Notes: generated by a model from the sequence alone, not told the origin. 64,000 nucleotides of DNA from DATARN01 sp963851105 (GCA_963851105.1 CAWKNP010000008.1:558001-622000); one strand, 5' to 3'. Shown: positions 18,126 through 26,132, counted from the first letter of the stretch. Translations and numbers: made by a program.

Positions 18126-18226
18126 CCTCATCGAAGCGGGCATTGGCACCTGGCGGGCCGGCTACCTGCCGGTGCTGGTTGCCGCGGCGTCATCGGGCCC
18201 GAACCCTCGACCGCTCTGGATGATGG
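18126..18226 (-). promoter_or_regulatory. SAM-I (S-box) riboswitch upstream of thrC-moaD
   Basis: On the minus strand the RNA reads in order ATCATCCAGAGCGG, TCGAGGGTTCGGGCCCGATG, ACGCCGCGGCAACC, then a P3-like hairpin, AGGTGCCAATGCCCG and the closing GATGAGG. This matches the conserved core of Rfam family SAM (S-box): AGAG-GG-x-GAGGGA-x2-GGCCC-GAUGA-x-CC-x-GGCAACC ... GGUGC-x-AA. P1 pairs TCATC with GATGA. The ribosome-binding site GGAGG of thrC overlaps or directly follows the P1 3' strand, so SAM binding would hide it, i.e. control of translation. No terminator hairpin fits between aptamer and start. Found by reading; covariance search not run. Confidence 0.93.
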
Positions 18227-18234
18227 CGACCACC

Positions 18235-18264
18235 ATCGTTACTCATGAAGGCCACTGGCGTCAA
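18235..18264 (-). promoter_or_regulatory. Possible promoter of the riboswitch-thrC-moaD transcript
   Basis: Minus strand TTGACG (18264-18259), 17 bases, then TAACGAT (18241-18235), ending nine bases before the aptamer. The -35 is good and spacing is right, the -10 is weak. Confidence 0.45.
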
Positions 18265-18314
18265 CGCCAGGGGTCCGCCCCGGCATCGTCGGAGGGCGTG
18301 GCAAGCTGCCAGCG

Positions 18315-19217
18315 GTGCTGCGTTCGTTCCATCATCGTGACTTTCCCGTCGCCCGGCTGCTCGAAGCCAAGCGGGGCCGGCGGATCTCGGTGTGCCTGCC
18401 GGCTCGCGACGAAGAGACGACCATCGGTCCCATCATCGCGGCCATCCGGGCCGAGTTGATGGAGGCGGTGGCCCTCGTCGACGAACTGGTCGTGATCGAC
18501 GACGGCTCGACCGACGCCTCCGCCGCCGTGGCCCGAGCCGCGGGTGCCGAGGTCATGCTCGCGTCGGAGATCGTGCCTTCGGCGGGTGTCGAGGCCACGG
18601 TGGGCAAGGGGCAGGCAATGTGGAAGGCGGTGCACGTCACCACCGGCGACCTGATCGCCTTCTTGGACGCCGACGTGCGGGACTTCCGGACCCACTTCGT
18701 GACCGGCCTTGTCGGGCCGCTGCTGCTGCGCGACGACGTGGCGTTCGTCAAAGGGTTCTATGAGCGCCCGCTCGACGGCCGCCCCGGCGAGGGGGGCCGG
18801 GTGACCGAGCTCGTTGCTCGGCCCCTGATCGCCGCCCTCTATCCCCAGTTGGCCGCCCTGGCTCAGCCGCTGGCCGGCGAGTGCGCAGCCCGGCGGGAGG
18901 TGTTCGAGCAGGTTCCATTCGTCGACGGCTACGGCGTCGACCTGGCGCTGGTGATCGACGTGGCCTCGCTTCGAGGGGTCGGGGCAATGGCGCAGTGCGA
19001 CCTCGCCGAGCGGGTCCACCGCAACCGGCCGCTCACCGAGCTCGGGCCCCAGGCCTTGGCGATCGTCCAGGTCGCCCTCAGCAGGGCGGGTATGGCGCCC
19101 GATGCCCTCGGGCCCTGGGAATCCCGGCTGGTCCGCCCCGGCCAGGAGCCGCTCACCGTCGCGCTGACGCAACGGCCGCCGCTGGCCGAGCTACTCGCGG
19201 ATCGCAAGTCCGCTTAG
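18315..19217 (+). CDS. gpgS: Glucosyl-3-phosphoglycerate synthase
   Basis: GT81 enzyme making glucosyl-3-phosphoglycerate from NDP-glucose and 3-phosphoglycerate, the first step towards glucosylglycerate and methylglucose lipopolysaccharides. 300 aa from GTG 18315. GT-A features: ISVCLPARDEETTIG, LVVIDDGSTDAS, KGQAMWKAV, and FLDADVRDF with the metal-binding D-A-D; ERPLDGRPGEGGRVTELVARP and FVDGYGVDLAL are GpgS-specific. Convergent with the glycerate kinase (4-bp overlap). The phosphatase GpgP is not in the window, but trehalose genes are next door, so the block looks like osmolyte/storage sugar metabolism. Confidence 0.93.
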   Translation: MLRSFHHRDFPVARLLEAKRGRRISVCLPARDEETTIGPIIAAIRAELMEAVALVDELVVIDDGSTDASAAVARAAGAEVMLASEIVPSAGVEATVGKGQAMWKAVHVTTGDLIAFLDADVRDFRTHFVTGLVGPLLLRDDVAFVKGFYERPLDGRPGEGGRVTELVARPLIAALYPQLAALAQPLAGECAARREVFEQVPFVDGYGVDLALVIDVASLRGVGAMAQCDLAERVHRNRPLTELGPQALAIVQVALSRAGMAPDALGPWESRLVRPGQEPLTVALTQRPPLAELLADRKSA

Positions 19218-20212
19218 GCGAGGTGCTCGGCCACGACTTCGCTGATGCAGGCCATTGTGTCCGCCATCGCCCGCTCCCGGCCATAACGCTCGACCAGCGA
19301 GATGCAGGGTACCGCCACGTCACCCACGGCTTGCCAGTCGATGTCTCCCGCCACCACCAGGACCGGAACGGCGATCTCGGCCGCCAGGGCGACCACGCCA
19401 CCGACGGCCTTTCCGTGGAACGACTGCTCGTCGAGGAGCCCCTCGCCGGTGACCACCAGGTCGGCGCCCTCCATCCGCTCGGCCAGGTCGACGGCGTCGG
19501 CGACCACGTCGAAGCCGGGAACCAGCTCGGCGCCGATGGCAGCCAGCCCGCCGGCCAGGCCGCCGGCGGCACCACCGCCGGGGACCGACCGGACGTCGAC
19601 GCCGTACTTCTCCTGGTAGAGAAGGGCGAGGCGCTCCAAGCGCCGTGTGAGCAGTGCCACCTGGGTAGGCGTCGCGCCTTTCTGGGGTGAGAAAATGGGC
19701 GCCGCGTCCAGGAATTGGGTATCGACGTCGCACGCCACGACCAGGTGGACGCCGTGCAGCCGGCTGTGCGGCTCGAGCGCGCGCAACGCCGCCAGCCCGC
19801 CGTCGGTGGTCGCACTGCCACCCATGCCGATCACGACCCGTTTGGCGCCCGCCTTGACGGCCGCCGCCACCAGCTGGCCGGTCCCGGCGGTGTCGGCGGC
19901 GACGGGATCGTTGCCCTCGGGCCCGCCGACGAGCGATAGTCCCGACGCCCGGGCCATCTCGACGATGGCGGTCGTCCCGTCGAGGCGCCACTCGGCGATC
20001 ACCGGCCGGCCGAGCGGGTCCTTGACCTCCGACTTCTGCAGCCTGCCGGCGACCACGTCGAGCAGGCCCTCGCCCCCATCGGCGATCGGTACCTGCTCGC
20101 AGGTCCAACCCGCGGCCTGGGCGGCCGCGGCCACTGCGCTTGCCACCTGGCGGGCGGTGGCGGTGCCGCGAAACTTGTCCGGGGCGGCGACGACGCGGGG
20201 CATGGCCTCCAT
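19214..20212 (-). CDS. Glycerate kinase (GarK/GlxK family)
   Basis: Phosphorylates glycerate (2- or 3-position). 332 aa from ATG 20212, or 329 aa from ATG 20203. Family motifs: VVAAPDKFRGTATARQVA at the N-terminus, PIADGGEGLLD, VVIGMGGSATTDGGLAALRA and the C-terminal VVTGEGLLDEQSFHGKAV; length is typical. Lies between gpgS (convergent) and otsA (divergent, 61-bp spacer). Glycerate released from glucosylglycerate turnover would be a natural substrate, linking it to gpgS (inference). Regulation not evident. Confidence 0.93.
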   Translation of the reverse strand: MEAMPRVVAAPDKFRGTATARQVASAVAAAAQAAGWTCEQVPIADGGEGLLDVVAGRLQKSEVKDPLGRPVIAEWRLDGTTAIVEMARASGLSLVGGPEGNDPVAADTAGTGQLVAAAVKAGAKRVVIGMGGSATTDGGLAALRALEPHSRLHGVHLVVACDVDTQFLDAAPIFSPQKGATPTQVALLTRRLERLALLYQEKYGVDVRSVPGGGAAGGLAGGLAAIGAELVPGFDVVADAVDLAERMEGADLVVTGEGLLDEQSFHGKAVGGVVALAAEIAVPVLVVAGDIDWQAVGDVAVPCISLVERYGRERAMADTMACISEVVAEHLA

Positions 20213-20273
20213 CGTGCCTCGCCCGACCCCTCGGCACGACCCTGTCGAGAGGCTGGGTAGGGTCTCGTTGCAC

Positions 20274-21665
20274 ATGGCTCGATCCGGCTCCACTGCGCTG
20301 GCGGTTGTCTCCAATCGGGGACCGGTGTCATTCGACCGTGATGAGGCCGGCAACCTGCAGGCCCGGCGGGGCGGCGGCGGAATGGTCGCGGCTCTGGGAC
20401 CCGGTGTCCGCGAGCATGACGCCTTGTGGCTGGCCTCGGCCCTGTCCGACGCCGACCGGGAAGCGACCGGCAGCGGCGAGGTGGTGGCAGAGGGGTACCG
20501 GCTGCGAACGGTCACCATCGATCCCGCCCGCTTCCGCCAGTACTACGACGTGATCGCCAACCAGACGTTGTGGTTCCTGCACCATGGGCTGTGGGACCTG
20601 CCCCGGCGGCCCCGCTTCGACCGCCACTGGTGGGCGGCGTGGGAGACGTTCGTCGCCGTCAACCACGAATTCGCGGTGGTCGCGGCGGAGGAACTGGCCC
20701 CGAACGCCACCGTCTTGATCCAGGACTACCAGCTCTCCCTGGTCGGCGCCGAGCTGCGCCGCTTGCGGCCCGATGTCCGCAGCGCCATCTTCCTGCACAC
20801 GCCGTTCTGCCCGCCGAGTGACCTCCAGATCCTGCCCGAGCCGGTCGCCACCGCCCTGCTCAGCGGGCTGGCGGGTGCCGGCGCCTGCGGTTTCCACTCG
20901 CATCGCTGGGCCGCCGCCTTCGAGGCGTGCCTCGAGGAGCGCCGGGTGCCGGCACCGGAGATCTTTGTTTCACCGGCGGCGGTCGATGCCGCCGGCGTGG
21001 CGGAGGTGGCGGCCTCGCCCGAGTGCGACGGGGAGCTGCGTCGCCTCGAAGCGCAAGTGGGCGACCGCCGCCTGATCGTGCGGACCGATCGCATCGAACT
21101 GTCGAAAAACCTCCTACGTGGCTTCCACGCCTTCGACGAACTGCTGACGGTGGCACCGGAATGGCGGGACAAGGTGATCTTCGGCGCCGCCATCTACCCC
21201 TCCCGCGACGGGCTGGCCGAGTACCTGGGGTACCGCCAGGAGATCGAGGCAGTGGTGCGAGCCATCAACGCCAAGTGGGGCACCGCCTGTTGGACGCCGA
21301 TCCAGCTCGAGATGACCGACAACTACCCGCGATCGGTCGCCGCCCTCCGGCGCTACGACGTGCTCATGGTCAACCCCATCCGCGACGGGCTCAACCTGGT
21401 TGCCAAAGAAGGCCCTCTGGTCAACGAGCACGACGGCGTCCTGCTCCTGTCACCGGGCGCCGGCGTTTGGGACGAGCTCGGCTCCAACGCCCTCGAGGTC
21501 CACCCCTTCGACATCTCCGGGACCGTCAAGGCGCTGGCCGCGGCCTTACGGATGCCTGCCGACGAGCGGGCGAACCGGGCCACGGGGCTCATGAAGGCGG
21601 CCACGGCCCGCACCCCCCTCGAATGGTTCGCCGACCAGATGGCGGCCGCCCGGGTACCGGCCTAA
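20274..21665 (+). CDS. otsA: Trehalose-6-phosphate synthase
   Basis: GT20 enzyme: NDP-glucose plus glucose-6-phosphate to trehalose-6-phosphate. 463 aa from ATG 20274. Signatures: LAVVSNRGPVSF and GGGGMVAAL at the N-terminus, LIQDYQLSLVG, FLHTPFCPPSD, VRTDRIELSKNLLRGFHAF (the donor-binding Arg/Lys pair), YRQEIEAVVRAINAKWG, and MVNPIRDGLNLVAKE. The long open frame upstream is antisense to the glycerate kinase and not used. Convergent with otsB; the stops are 6 bp apart, so both enzymes of the OtsAB route are present although transcribed separately. Confidence 0.95.
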   Translation: MARSGSTALAVVSNRGPVSFDRDEAGNLQARRGGGGMVAALGPGVREHDALWLASALSDADREATGSGEVVAEGYRLRTVTIDPARFRQYYDVIANQTLWFLHHGLWDLPRRPRFDRHWWAAWETFVAVNHEFAVVAAEELAPNATVLIQDYQLSLVGAELRRLRPDVRSAIFLHTPFCPPSDLQILPEPVATALLSGLAGAGACGFHSHRWAAAFEACLEERRVPAPEIFVSPAAVDAAGVAEVAASPECDGELRRLEAQVGDRRLIVRTDRIELSKNLLRGFHAFDELLTVAPEWRDKVIFGAAIYPSRDGLAEYLGYRQEIEAVVRAINAKWGTACWTPIQLEMTDNYPRSVAALRRYDVLMVNPIRDGLNLVAKEGPLVNEHDGVLLLSPGAGVWDELGSNALEVHPFDISGTVKALAAALRMPADERANRATGLMKAATARTPLEWFADQMAAARVPA

Positions 21666-21671
21666 CTGGGA

Positions 21672-22445
21672 CTAGGAGGCTTCGAGATCGGTGAGCAGGG
21701 CGAGGGCACCCGCGGGTCCCTCGACCACGATGTCGGCGGTGGCCAGCAGGATCGGCGGGCACTCCGGGCTGCGAACGGCCACTTTCAAGGTCCGCACGCC
21801 GGTCGCAGCCAGCCGGTCAAGGGCCGCGAACGCCGCCACGTCACCGAGATCGTCTCCGAGGAAGCACACGGCCTCGAGACCGCGGGCCATGCGGGCGACA
21901 ACGAGGCCTTTGTCCGTCGCCACCGGCGGCACTAGTTCACGCGACATCTTGGCGGCGTGGACGACCAGGCCGTGACTGCGGGCCTGCTCGGCGGTCCACG
22001 CCTCTACCCAGTCCGCCCACTCCGGCGCCCGCCGCACGTGGAGAGCGACAGTGAGGCCCTTGCGTTCCACGTAGACACCCGGTGGCGCTTCGGCTTCCGC
22101 GGTATCGGCGACCTGAGCCACGACGTCACGCCAGGGGCGAGCCTCGGGGAGGGTGGACACCGATTGACCGGTGGCGGTCTCGAGCCCGTACAGTCCGATC
22201 AAGGTCACGCCGGCGCCGGACGCAAGCGCCAAGCGGTCCATGAGGTAGGCGACAGGTCGTCCCGAGATGACCGCCACGGTCCGGTAGCGCCCGGCCAGTC
22301 GGGTCAGGGTTTCGGTGGCCCCTGGTAGTGCGACCGCGGCTTCGGGGTCGTCGACGATGGCCGAAAGGGTGCCGTCGAAGTCCGTCAACACCCCCGCTGT
22401 TTCCGGGGCGTCCCGCCAGGGCGCCAGCTTCGGTCTCTCGGCCAC
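21672..22445 (-). CDS. otsB: Trehalose-6-phosphate phosphatase
   Basis: HAD-superfamily phosphatase releasing trehalose from trehalose-6-phosphate. 257 aa; motif I LTDFDGTLSAI (nucleophile Asp and acid Asp), motif II VAVISGRP, and motif III/IV KGLVVARMARGLEAVCFLGD-D with Lys and Asp. ATG start at 22445, with the LytR_C gene's stop region 18 bp upstream. Makes the OtsAB pathway complete with the convergent otsA. Confidence 0.94.
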   Translation of the reverse strand: MAERPKLAPWRDAPETAGVLTDFDGTLSAIVDDPEAAVALPGATETLTRLAGRYRTVAVISGRPVAYLMDRLALASGAGVTLIGLYGLETATGQSVSTLPEARPWRDVVAQVADTAEAEAPPGVYVERKGLTVALHVRRAPEWADWVEAWTAEQARSHGLVVHAAKMSRELVPPVATDKGLVVARMARGLEAVCFLGDDLGDVAAFAALDRLAATGVRTLKVAVRSPECPPILLATADIVVEGPAGALALLTDLEAS

Positions 22446-22463
22446 AGGCGGCGGGATCGGGAT

Positions 22464-23054
22464 CTAGGTCGTCGACGTCGTGCTGGCCGCGCTCGCCAGG
22501 TCAGGACCGACGACGATCAAGATATTGGCGTTGTTGAGGTTGGCTACCGGGGGCGGCTGGGGCATGGCCTGAACAGCGGTGGGCGCCAGGGCGAACCGGC
22601 CCGCCAGCGCGGCGGCGTCGTTGCTGTAGCTCGGCTGGAAGTAGATGATCGTGCTGGCCGGCTTCTGGGAGGAGTTGGTGCTGGCCAGCGGGTTGTACCC
22701 GAAGCCCTTCACCCGGTCGCTGATCCGGCTCGCCAGTCCCGCCGTCGACGTGCCGTTGGCAACCAGCACCTTGATGTCCTGCGGGGCGCGCAGCGCCGCG
22801 GTCCCGGTGGTGTTCGAAGACTTGACCGTAGTCCCCGGTCCCGCCGCCCCCCCGACCGAAGAGCTGGTTTGGAACTGCGACGTTGCCGTCGTGCCGGTGC
22901 CGCCGACCTTGACCGGCGTGGCGCTCGGGCTGTGGCGCAAGAGGAGCACGCCGACAAGAACCGCGGCCGCGATGAGCAGCGCGGCCCGTCCCGCCTGGAT
23001 GCCAGTGGAGCGGGCGAACGAGCCGTCGCCCGCGGCGTGAGAACCAGGGCTCAC
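22464..23054 (-). CDS. Membrane-anchored LytR_C-domain protein
   Basis: 196 aa from GTG 23054. One N-terminal transmembrane helix (AALLIAAAVLVGVLLL, about residues 24-39) follows a short cytoplasmic tail; a Ser/Thr/Gly-rich linker leads to a C-terminal LytR/CpsA-associated C domain (DIKVLVANGTSTAGLASRIS ... NANILIVVG), so the domain lies outside the membrane. LytR_C domains occur alone or with LCP ligases in cell-envelope assembly. It is 4 bp downstream of the DUF3263 gene, a pair also seen in other Actinobacteria. Confidence 0.85.
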   Translation of the reverse strand: MSPGSHAAGDGSFARSTGIQAGRAALLIAAAVLVGVLLLRHSPSATPVKVGGTGTTATSQFQTSSSVGGAAGPGTTVKSSNTTGTAALRAPQDIKVLVANGTSTAGLASRISDRVKGFGYNPLASTNSSQKPASTIIYFQPSYSNDAAALAGRFALAPTAVQAMPQPPPVANLNNANILIVVGPDLASAASTTSTT

Positions 23055-23058
23055 GAGG

Positions 23059-23358
23059 TCACCGGACGGGTGGCTCGTCGGCGGAACGCCCTTCGTAGCG
23101 GGCCCGGCGGCGACGGTCCCGGATGCGTCGCAGCCGCCGTACCACCAACGGGTCGTAGGTATCGGCGTCGGGCGAGTCGATCAGCAGTCCGAGAAGCCGG
23201 TAGTAGCGGGTCGGCGAGAACTCGAACCGTGTTCGGATCGCGAGCTCCTTGCGACCGGGCTCGGTCCACCAACTGCGCTCGAAGTCGAGGATGGCGCGGT
23301 CGCGCTCGGACAATCCCACGGAGTCACCCTGCCACCCTGAGGCGGCCGGATCAAGCAT
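23059..23358 (-). CDS. DUF3263-family protein
   Basis: 99 aa from ATG 23358, or 86 aa from GTG 23319, which fits the usual N-terminus better (GLSERDRAILDFERSWW). The core SERDRAILDFERSWWTEPG, FSPTRYYRLLGLLID and YDPLVVRRLRRIRDRRRRAR is the DUF3263 pattern: a small, helix-rich, probably DNA-binding protein (winged-helix-like SPTRYYRLL). Highly basic C-terminus. Co-transcribed with the LytR_C gene (4-bp gap). Confidence 0.88.
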   Translation of the reverse strand: MLDPAASGWQGDSVGLSERDRAILDFERSWWTEPGRKELAIRTRFEFSPTRYYRLLGLLIDSPDADTYDPLVVRRLRRIRDRRRRARYEGRSADEPPVR

Positions 23359-23476
23359 CCTCGGCTGGGGGCCTGAAGGGCGCGCCGGGGGGCGGCGAGA
23401 CGGGTGGCTCCGGGTAGGCCGTCACGGCTCGGCCGGGGGCGGTCACACGAGCGCCTGACGGACCGGACCCGGGCGT

Positions 23477-24115
23477 TTAGAGGTGGGCCGTGGTGGTGGT
23501 TCGTGCCACCGTGGTCGAGGTCCGCACCGTGGTGGTGGTCCTTGGCCGGGTCGTGGTGGTGCGCCTTGTCCCAAGCGATGTTGACGTGGTCGTGGGCGCG
23601 GCGGTCGTCACCTGCAACGGCGGGACGGTCTGGAGCGGGACCGTCGTCGGCGTGGTCGCATACTTGAGCGCCAGCCTGACCACAGTGTCGGCCGCCGCCT
23701 CACGACCGGCGTCGGCCACCACCCGGGCAATGGCAGGCTGGATGTCGTTGCCGGTCGTTTTGGCCAAGGCCGCGAGGTCTCGCCCGACAGTGTCGAGGGC
23801 CGCCACGACGTCGGCGATATCGCGCCGGATCGGGTCCGGCGCGGCAATGGCTGCCGCCCGGTGGCCGGCGGTCGTCACCACCGTCTCGGTCTGGCGGGCG
23901 GCGGTGTCAAGGGCGGCCGGCGGGCCGCCGGCAAAGGCCAATGCCTGCGTCATGAACCCCGAGAGTGCGGCGTTGGCAGGATCAACTGCTGCCGGGTAGC
24001 GCGTCGCCACCTCGCTGACTGCCAGCGTGGCGCGCCGGCCACTCCCCCCGCTGCAGGCAGCCAGGCCGGCGAGCGCGGCAAGGACGGCGGCACCAACAGG
24101 GAACAGCCTCGTCAA
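23477..24115 (-). CDS. Lipoprotein with Thr-rich C-terminus
   Basis: 212 aa if TTG 24115 is used; this start gives a regular lipoprotein signal (L-T-R-L-F-P-V-G then hydrophobic AAVLAALAGLAACSGG) with lipobox LAAC. Longer in-frame options up to 24250 would put a charged region in front of the signal. The mature part is helical (VDPANAALSGFMTQALAFAG, IRRDIADVVAALDTVGRDL), followed by a ~50-residue low-complexity tail of Thr, Pro and Arg, common in actinobacterial cell-wall-spanning or glycosylated proteins. No family recognised; function unknown. Confidence 0.7.
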   Translation of the reverse strand: MTRLFPVGAAVLAALAGLAACSGGSGRRATLAVSEVATRYPAAVDPANAALSGFMTQALAFAGGPPAALDTAARQTETVVTTAGHRAAAIAAPDPIRRDIADVVAALDTVGRDLAALAKTTGNDIQPAIARVVADAGREAAADTVVRLALKYATTPTTVPLQTVPPLQVTTAAPTTTSTSLGTRRTTTTRPRTTTTVRTSTTVARTTTTAHL

Positions 24116-24423
24116 CGGAATGAAACTGTGGTCAGAAAGCCGGCAGACACAAGCGGACGAGGATAGACGGGAGCCGGCTTTCCCGCTCAAGCGGGCCGCG
24201 CCGATCGAGGGCGGCATTTTCAGTCCGAGGGGACGACCGGGACGATCCATGCCTCGACGACAGACCGAGAAACGGTAGGTCTACTCCCCCGATCCAGCCG
24301 GGCATGGCAATGCTCCTTTTCGGAATGCGCCAGCGGGCACAGGAGTGACTACCTTGGACTCTTCCCAGCCCGAAGGCACTACCCGGTCCCGGCGCCCCGA
24401 CCGGATCCCCGCCCCTTCTCCCC
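24116..24423. other. 308-bp stretch without a supported gene
   Basis: Lies between the lipoprotein start and the tRNA. It holds the in-frame upstream extension of the lipoprotein frame (to 24250), which I do not believe is translated, and presumably the tRNA promoter. I see no other conserved element. Confidence 0.5.
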
Positions 24424-24498
24424 GCCCGAGTAGCTCAGTTCGGCCAGAGCAGGCGCCTTGTAAGCGTCAGGTCGTGGGTTCGAGTCCCACCTCGGGCT
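24424..24498 (+). tRNA. tRNA-Thr (anticodon TGT)
   Basis: 75-nt cloverleaf: acceptor GCCCGAG/CTCGGGC, D arm GCTC...GAGC, anticodon stem GGCGC/GCGTC around loop CTTGTAA (anticodon TGT, reads ACA and other ACN codons), T arm GTGGG-TTCGAGT-CCCAC, discriminator T. The CCA end is not encoded. Confidence 0.95.
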
Positions 24499-24673
24499 CG
24501 CCAGCGCCTTCCTGCCACCGTGGCGCGCCGGCCGCGGGGGTCGGTCACCGCAGGACGATCGCAGCCCGAGTCGTCCATGTTGTACCTGGTACCGAGGCCC
24601 GGGACCCCGGCCCTTTTTACCGGGATCTTCGCAACCGACGTGATTTGGCCCGGCGCGTTAGCCTGCCCGCCCG

Positions 24674-25147
24674 ATGCACCGGAATGTCACGGCTGTTGTC
24701 GAGGCGGGGCGCAGCATCGGAATCGACGTGCGCCCACAGGAGTTCTCCCAGAGCACGCGCACCGCCGTTGAGGCTGCCGAGGCCATCGGTGTGGCTTTGG
24801 GCCAGATCGTCAAGTCACTGGTCTTCACGGTGGACGACCGGCCCGTGCTTGCCCTGGTCGGCGGTGACCGCCAACTCGATGAGGGCAAGCTGGCGGCCGC
24901 GGCCGGTGGCTCGACAACGCGCCGGCCCGACGCCGATCGGGTGCGGGCGGTGACCGGTTTCCCCGTCGGCGGGATCCCGCCCTTCGGCCATTCGACCGAT
25001 CTGCCGGTCTTCGTGGACGCCGGCCTGCTGGCCTATGACGAGGTGTGGGCGGCTGCGGGCACGCCGCATGTCAACTTCCCGCTCGATCCCCGTCAGCTCG
25101 CCGAGGCGACCGGGGGCACGGTCGTCGACGTCGCCCGCCTGCCCTGA
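24674..25147 (+). CDS. YbaK/EbsC-family aminoacyl-tRNA deacylase-like protein
   Basis: 157 aa. The family (YbaK, ProXp, PrdX domains) hydrolyses mischarged tRNAs such as Cys-tRNA(Pro) or Ala-tRNA(Pro) in trans. Conserved points: GQIVKSLVFTVDDRPVLALV (with the functional Lys), GGDRQLDEGKLAAAAG, TGFPVGGIPPFG (the G-x-x-P-P/F-G loop) and LPVFVDAGLL. ATG 24674 starts the usual N-terminus. It is downstream of, and co-oriented with, the tRNA-Thr gene (175 bp) and convergent with the DUF3039 gene. Confidence 0.9.
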   Translation: MHRNVTAVVEAGRSIGIDVRPQEFSQSTRTAVEAAEAIGVALGQIVKSLVFTVDDRPVLALVGGDRQLDEGKLAAAAGGSTTRRPDADRVRAVTGFPVGGIPPFGHSTDLPVFVDAGLLAYDEVWAAAGTPHVNFPLDPRQLAEATGGTVVDVARLP

Positions 25148-25154
25148 AGGGCCC

Positions 25155-25463
25155 CTAGCCCCGCCAGGCCGCGGCCAAGTCCTGGCAGACCACGCAAACC
25201 GCAAGCTTGGCTGGGTCGGCGTGGGGCCGGAACAGTGTCCCGCACAACGCCCTTACGGCGCGTCCCTCACGCCGGGCAGCCGCAAGCTCGTCGTTGCGGG
25301 CATAGTGCGCCATGTCGTCGGGACCGTCGGTGTCGAGCGCGGGGCGTTCGACGGCGGGGCGTTCCACGGCGGGGCGTTCCACGGCGGGGCGTTCCACGGC
25401 GGAGCGTTCCACGGCGGAGCGTTTCAGGGCCGGGGTCGCGACCGGAGAGGGTTCCGCGGCCAT
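25155..25463 (-). CDS. DUF3039 zinc-binding-like protein with pentapeptide repeats
   Basis: 102 aa. The C-terminal half (MAHYARNDELAAARREGRAV, ALCGTLFRP, CVVCQDLA) is the actinobacterial DUF3039 core with Cys at ALC and C-V-V-C, suggesting zinc binding. The N-terminal half is a six-fold A-V-E-R-(P/S) repeat that is not part of the family. The ATG is 3 bp after the sigH stop, so it is translated with sigH. The function of DUF3039 is unknown. Confidence 0.85.
   Translation of the reverse strand: MAAEPSPVATPALKRSAVERSAVERPAVERPAVERPAVERPALDTDGPDDMAHYARNDELAAARREGRAVRALCGTLFRPHADPAKLAVCVVCQDLAAAWRG
25341..25430 (-). repeat. Six 15-bp tandem repeats inside the DUF3039 gene
   Basis: Six units of ggggcgttccacggc (plus strand), the first and last with one to three changes, encode six (P/S)-A-V-E-R pentapeptides on the minus strand. 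In frame and gene-internal. Confidence 0.9.
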
Positions 25464-25466
25464 GCG

Positions 25467-26132
25467 TCAGATGGCGAGAGCGCCGGCGCCGGCGGGCACC
25501 ACGTCGGAGGCGGCGAAGCGATGATCGAGCTTGCGCTTGATGCGCTGCAGGGCGTTGTCGATGGACTTGACGTGGCGACCGAGGTGACTGCCGATCTCCT
25601 GGTACGACTTGCCCTCGACGTACAGGCGCAAGACGTCGACCTCGAGACGGGACAGGGCATCGGCCAGGGACTGACGCAGGTCGCGCATCCGCTCGCGCGA
25701 CACCACTTCCTCGGCCGGATCGGTCACTCGGTGGTCGTCGAGGAGGTCATCCACCGTCCGCTGGCCGTCTCGACCCCTTCCAGAACCCGAAATGGACACG
25801 TATCCGTTGAGCGGTTGGTGCTTTTGTCGGGTGGCTGCCTTGACCGCAGATAGAACCTGTCGAGTCGTGCACACTTCCGCAAAAGCCCGAAATGAGGCTT
25901 CTCGGTCAGACCGGTAATCTCTCGCGGCCTTGTACAGGCCGATCATACCTTCTTGCTCAATATCGTCCGGTTCTGCACCTATCAGGAAGTAGGTGCGAGC
26001 CTTTGACCGGGCAAAACACCGATATCGTTCGATCAGTACGTTGAGTGCGACAATGTCGCCTTGCTGGAATCGAGCCACCAGATCCTCATCATCGAGATCG
26101 ACTAGCAACCCATTTCCAACCCGAGATGGCAT
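25467..26132 (-). CDS. sigH: Spo0H/SigH-type sigma-70 factor
   Basis: 221-aa alternative sigma factor closest in pattern to Bacillus sigma-H rather than to ECF factors: region 2 reads FARSKARTYFLIGAEPDDIE followed by QEGMIGLYKAARDY, and region 4 LSRLEVDVLRLYVEGKSYQE-I with helix-turn-helix LGRHVKSIDNALQRIKRKL. ATG 26132. It follows rlmB (87 bp) in carD-rlmB-sigH, which parallels the yacO(rlmB)-yacP-sigH neighbourhood in Firmicutes. The downstream DUF3039 gene is 3 bp away. Target genes not visible. Confidence 0.9.
   Translation of the reverse strand: MPSRVGNGLLVDLDDEDLVARFQQGDIVALNVLIERYRCFARSKARTYFLIGAEPDDIEQEGMIGLYKAARDYRSDREASFRAFAEVCTTRQVLSAVKAATRQKHQPLNGYVSISGSGRGRDGQRTVDDLLDDHRVTDPAEEVVSRERMRDLRQSLADALSRLEVDVLRLYVEGKSYQEIGSHLGRHVKSIDNALQRIKRKLDHRFAASDVVPAGAGALAI

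Noticed and set aside
24590..24630. Terminator after tRNA-Thr (GGGACCCCGGCCCTTTTT)
   Set aside because: T5 is present, but the stem cannot be drawn cleanly; not listed.
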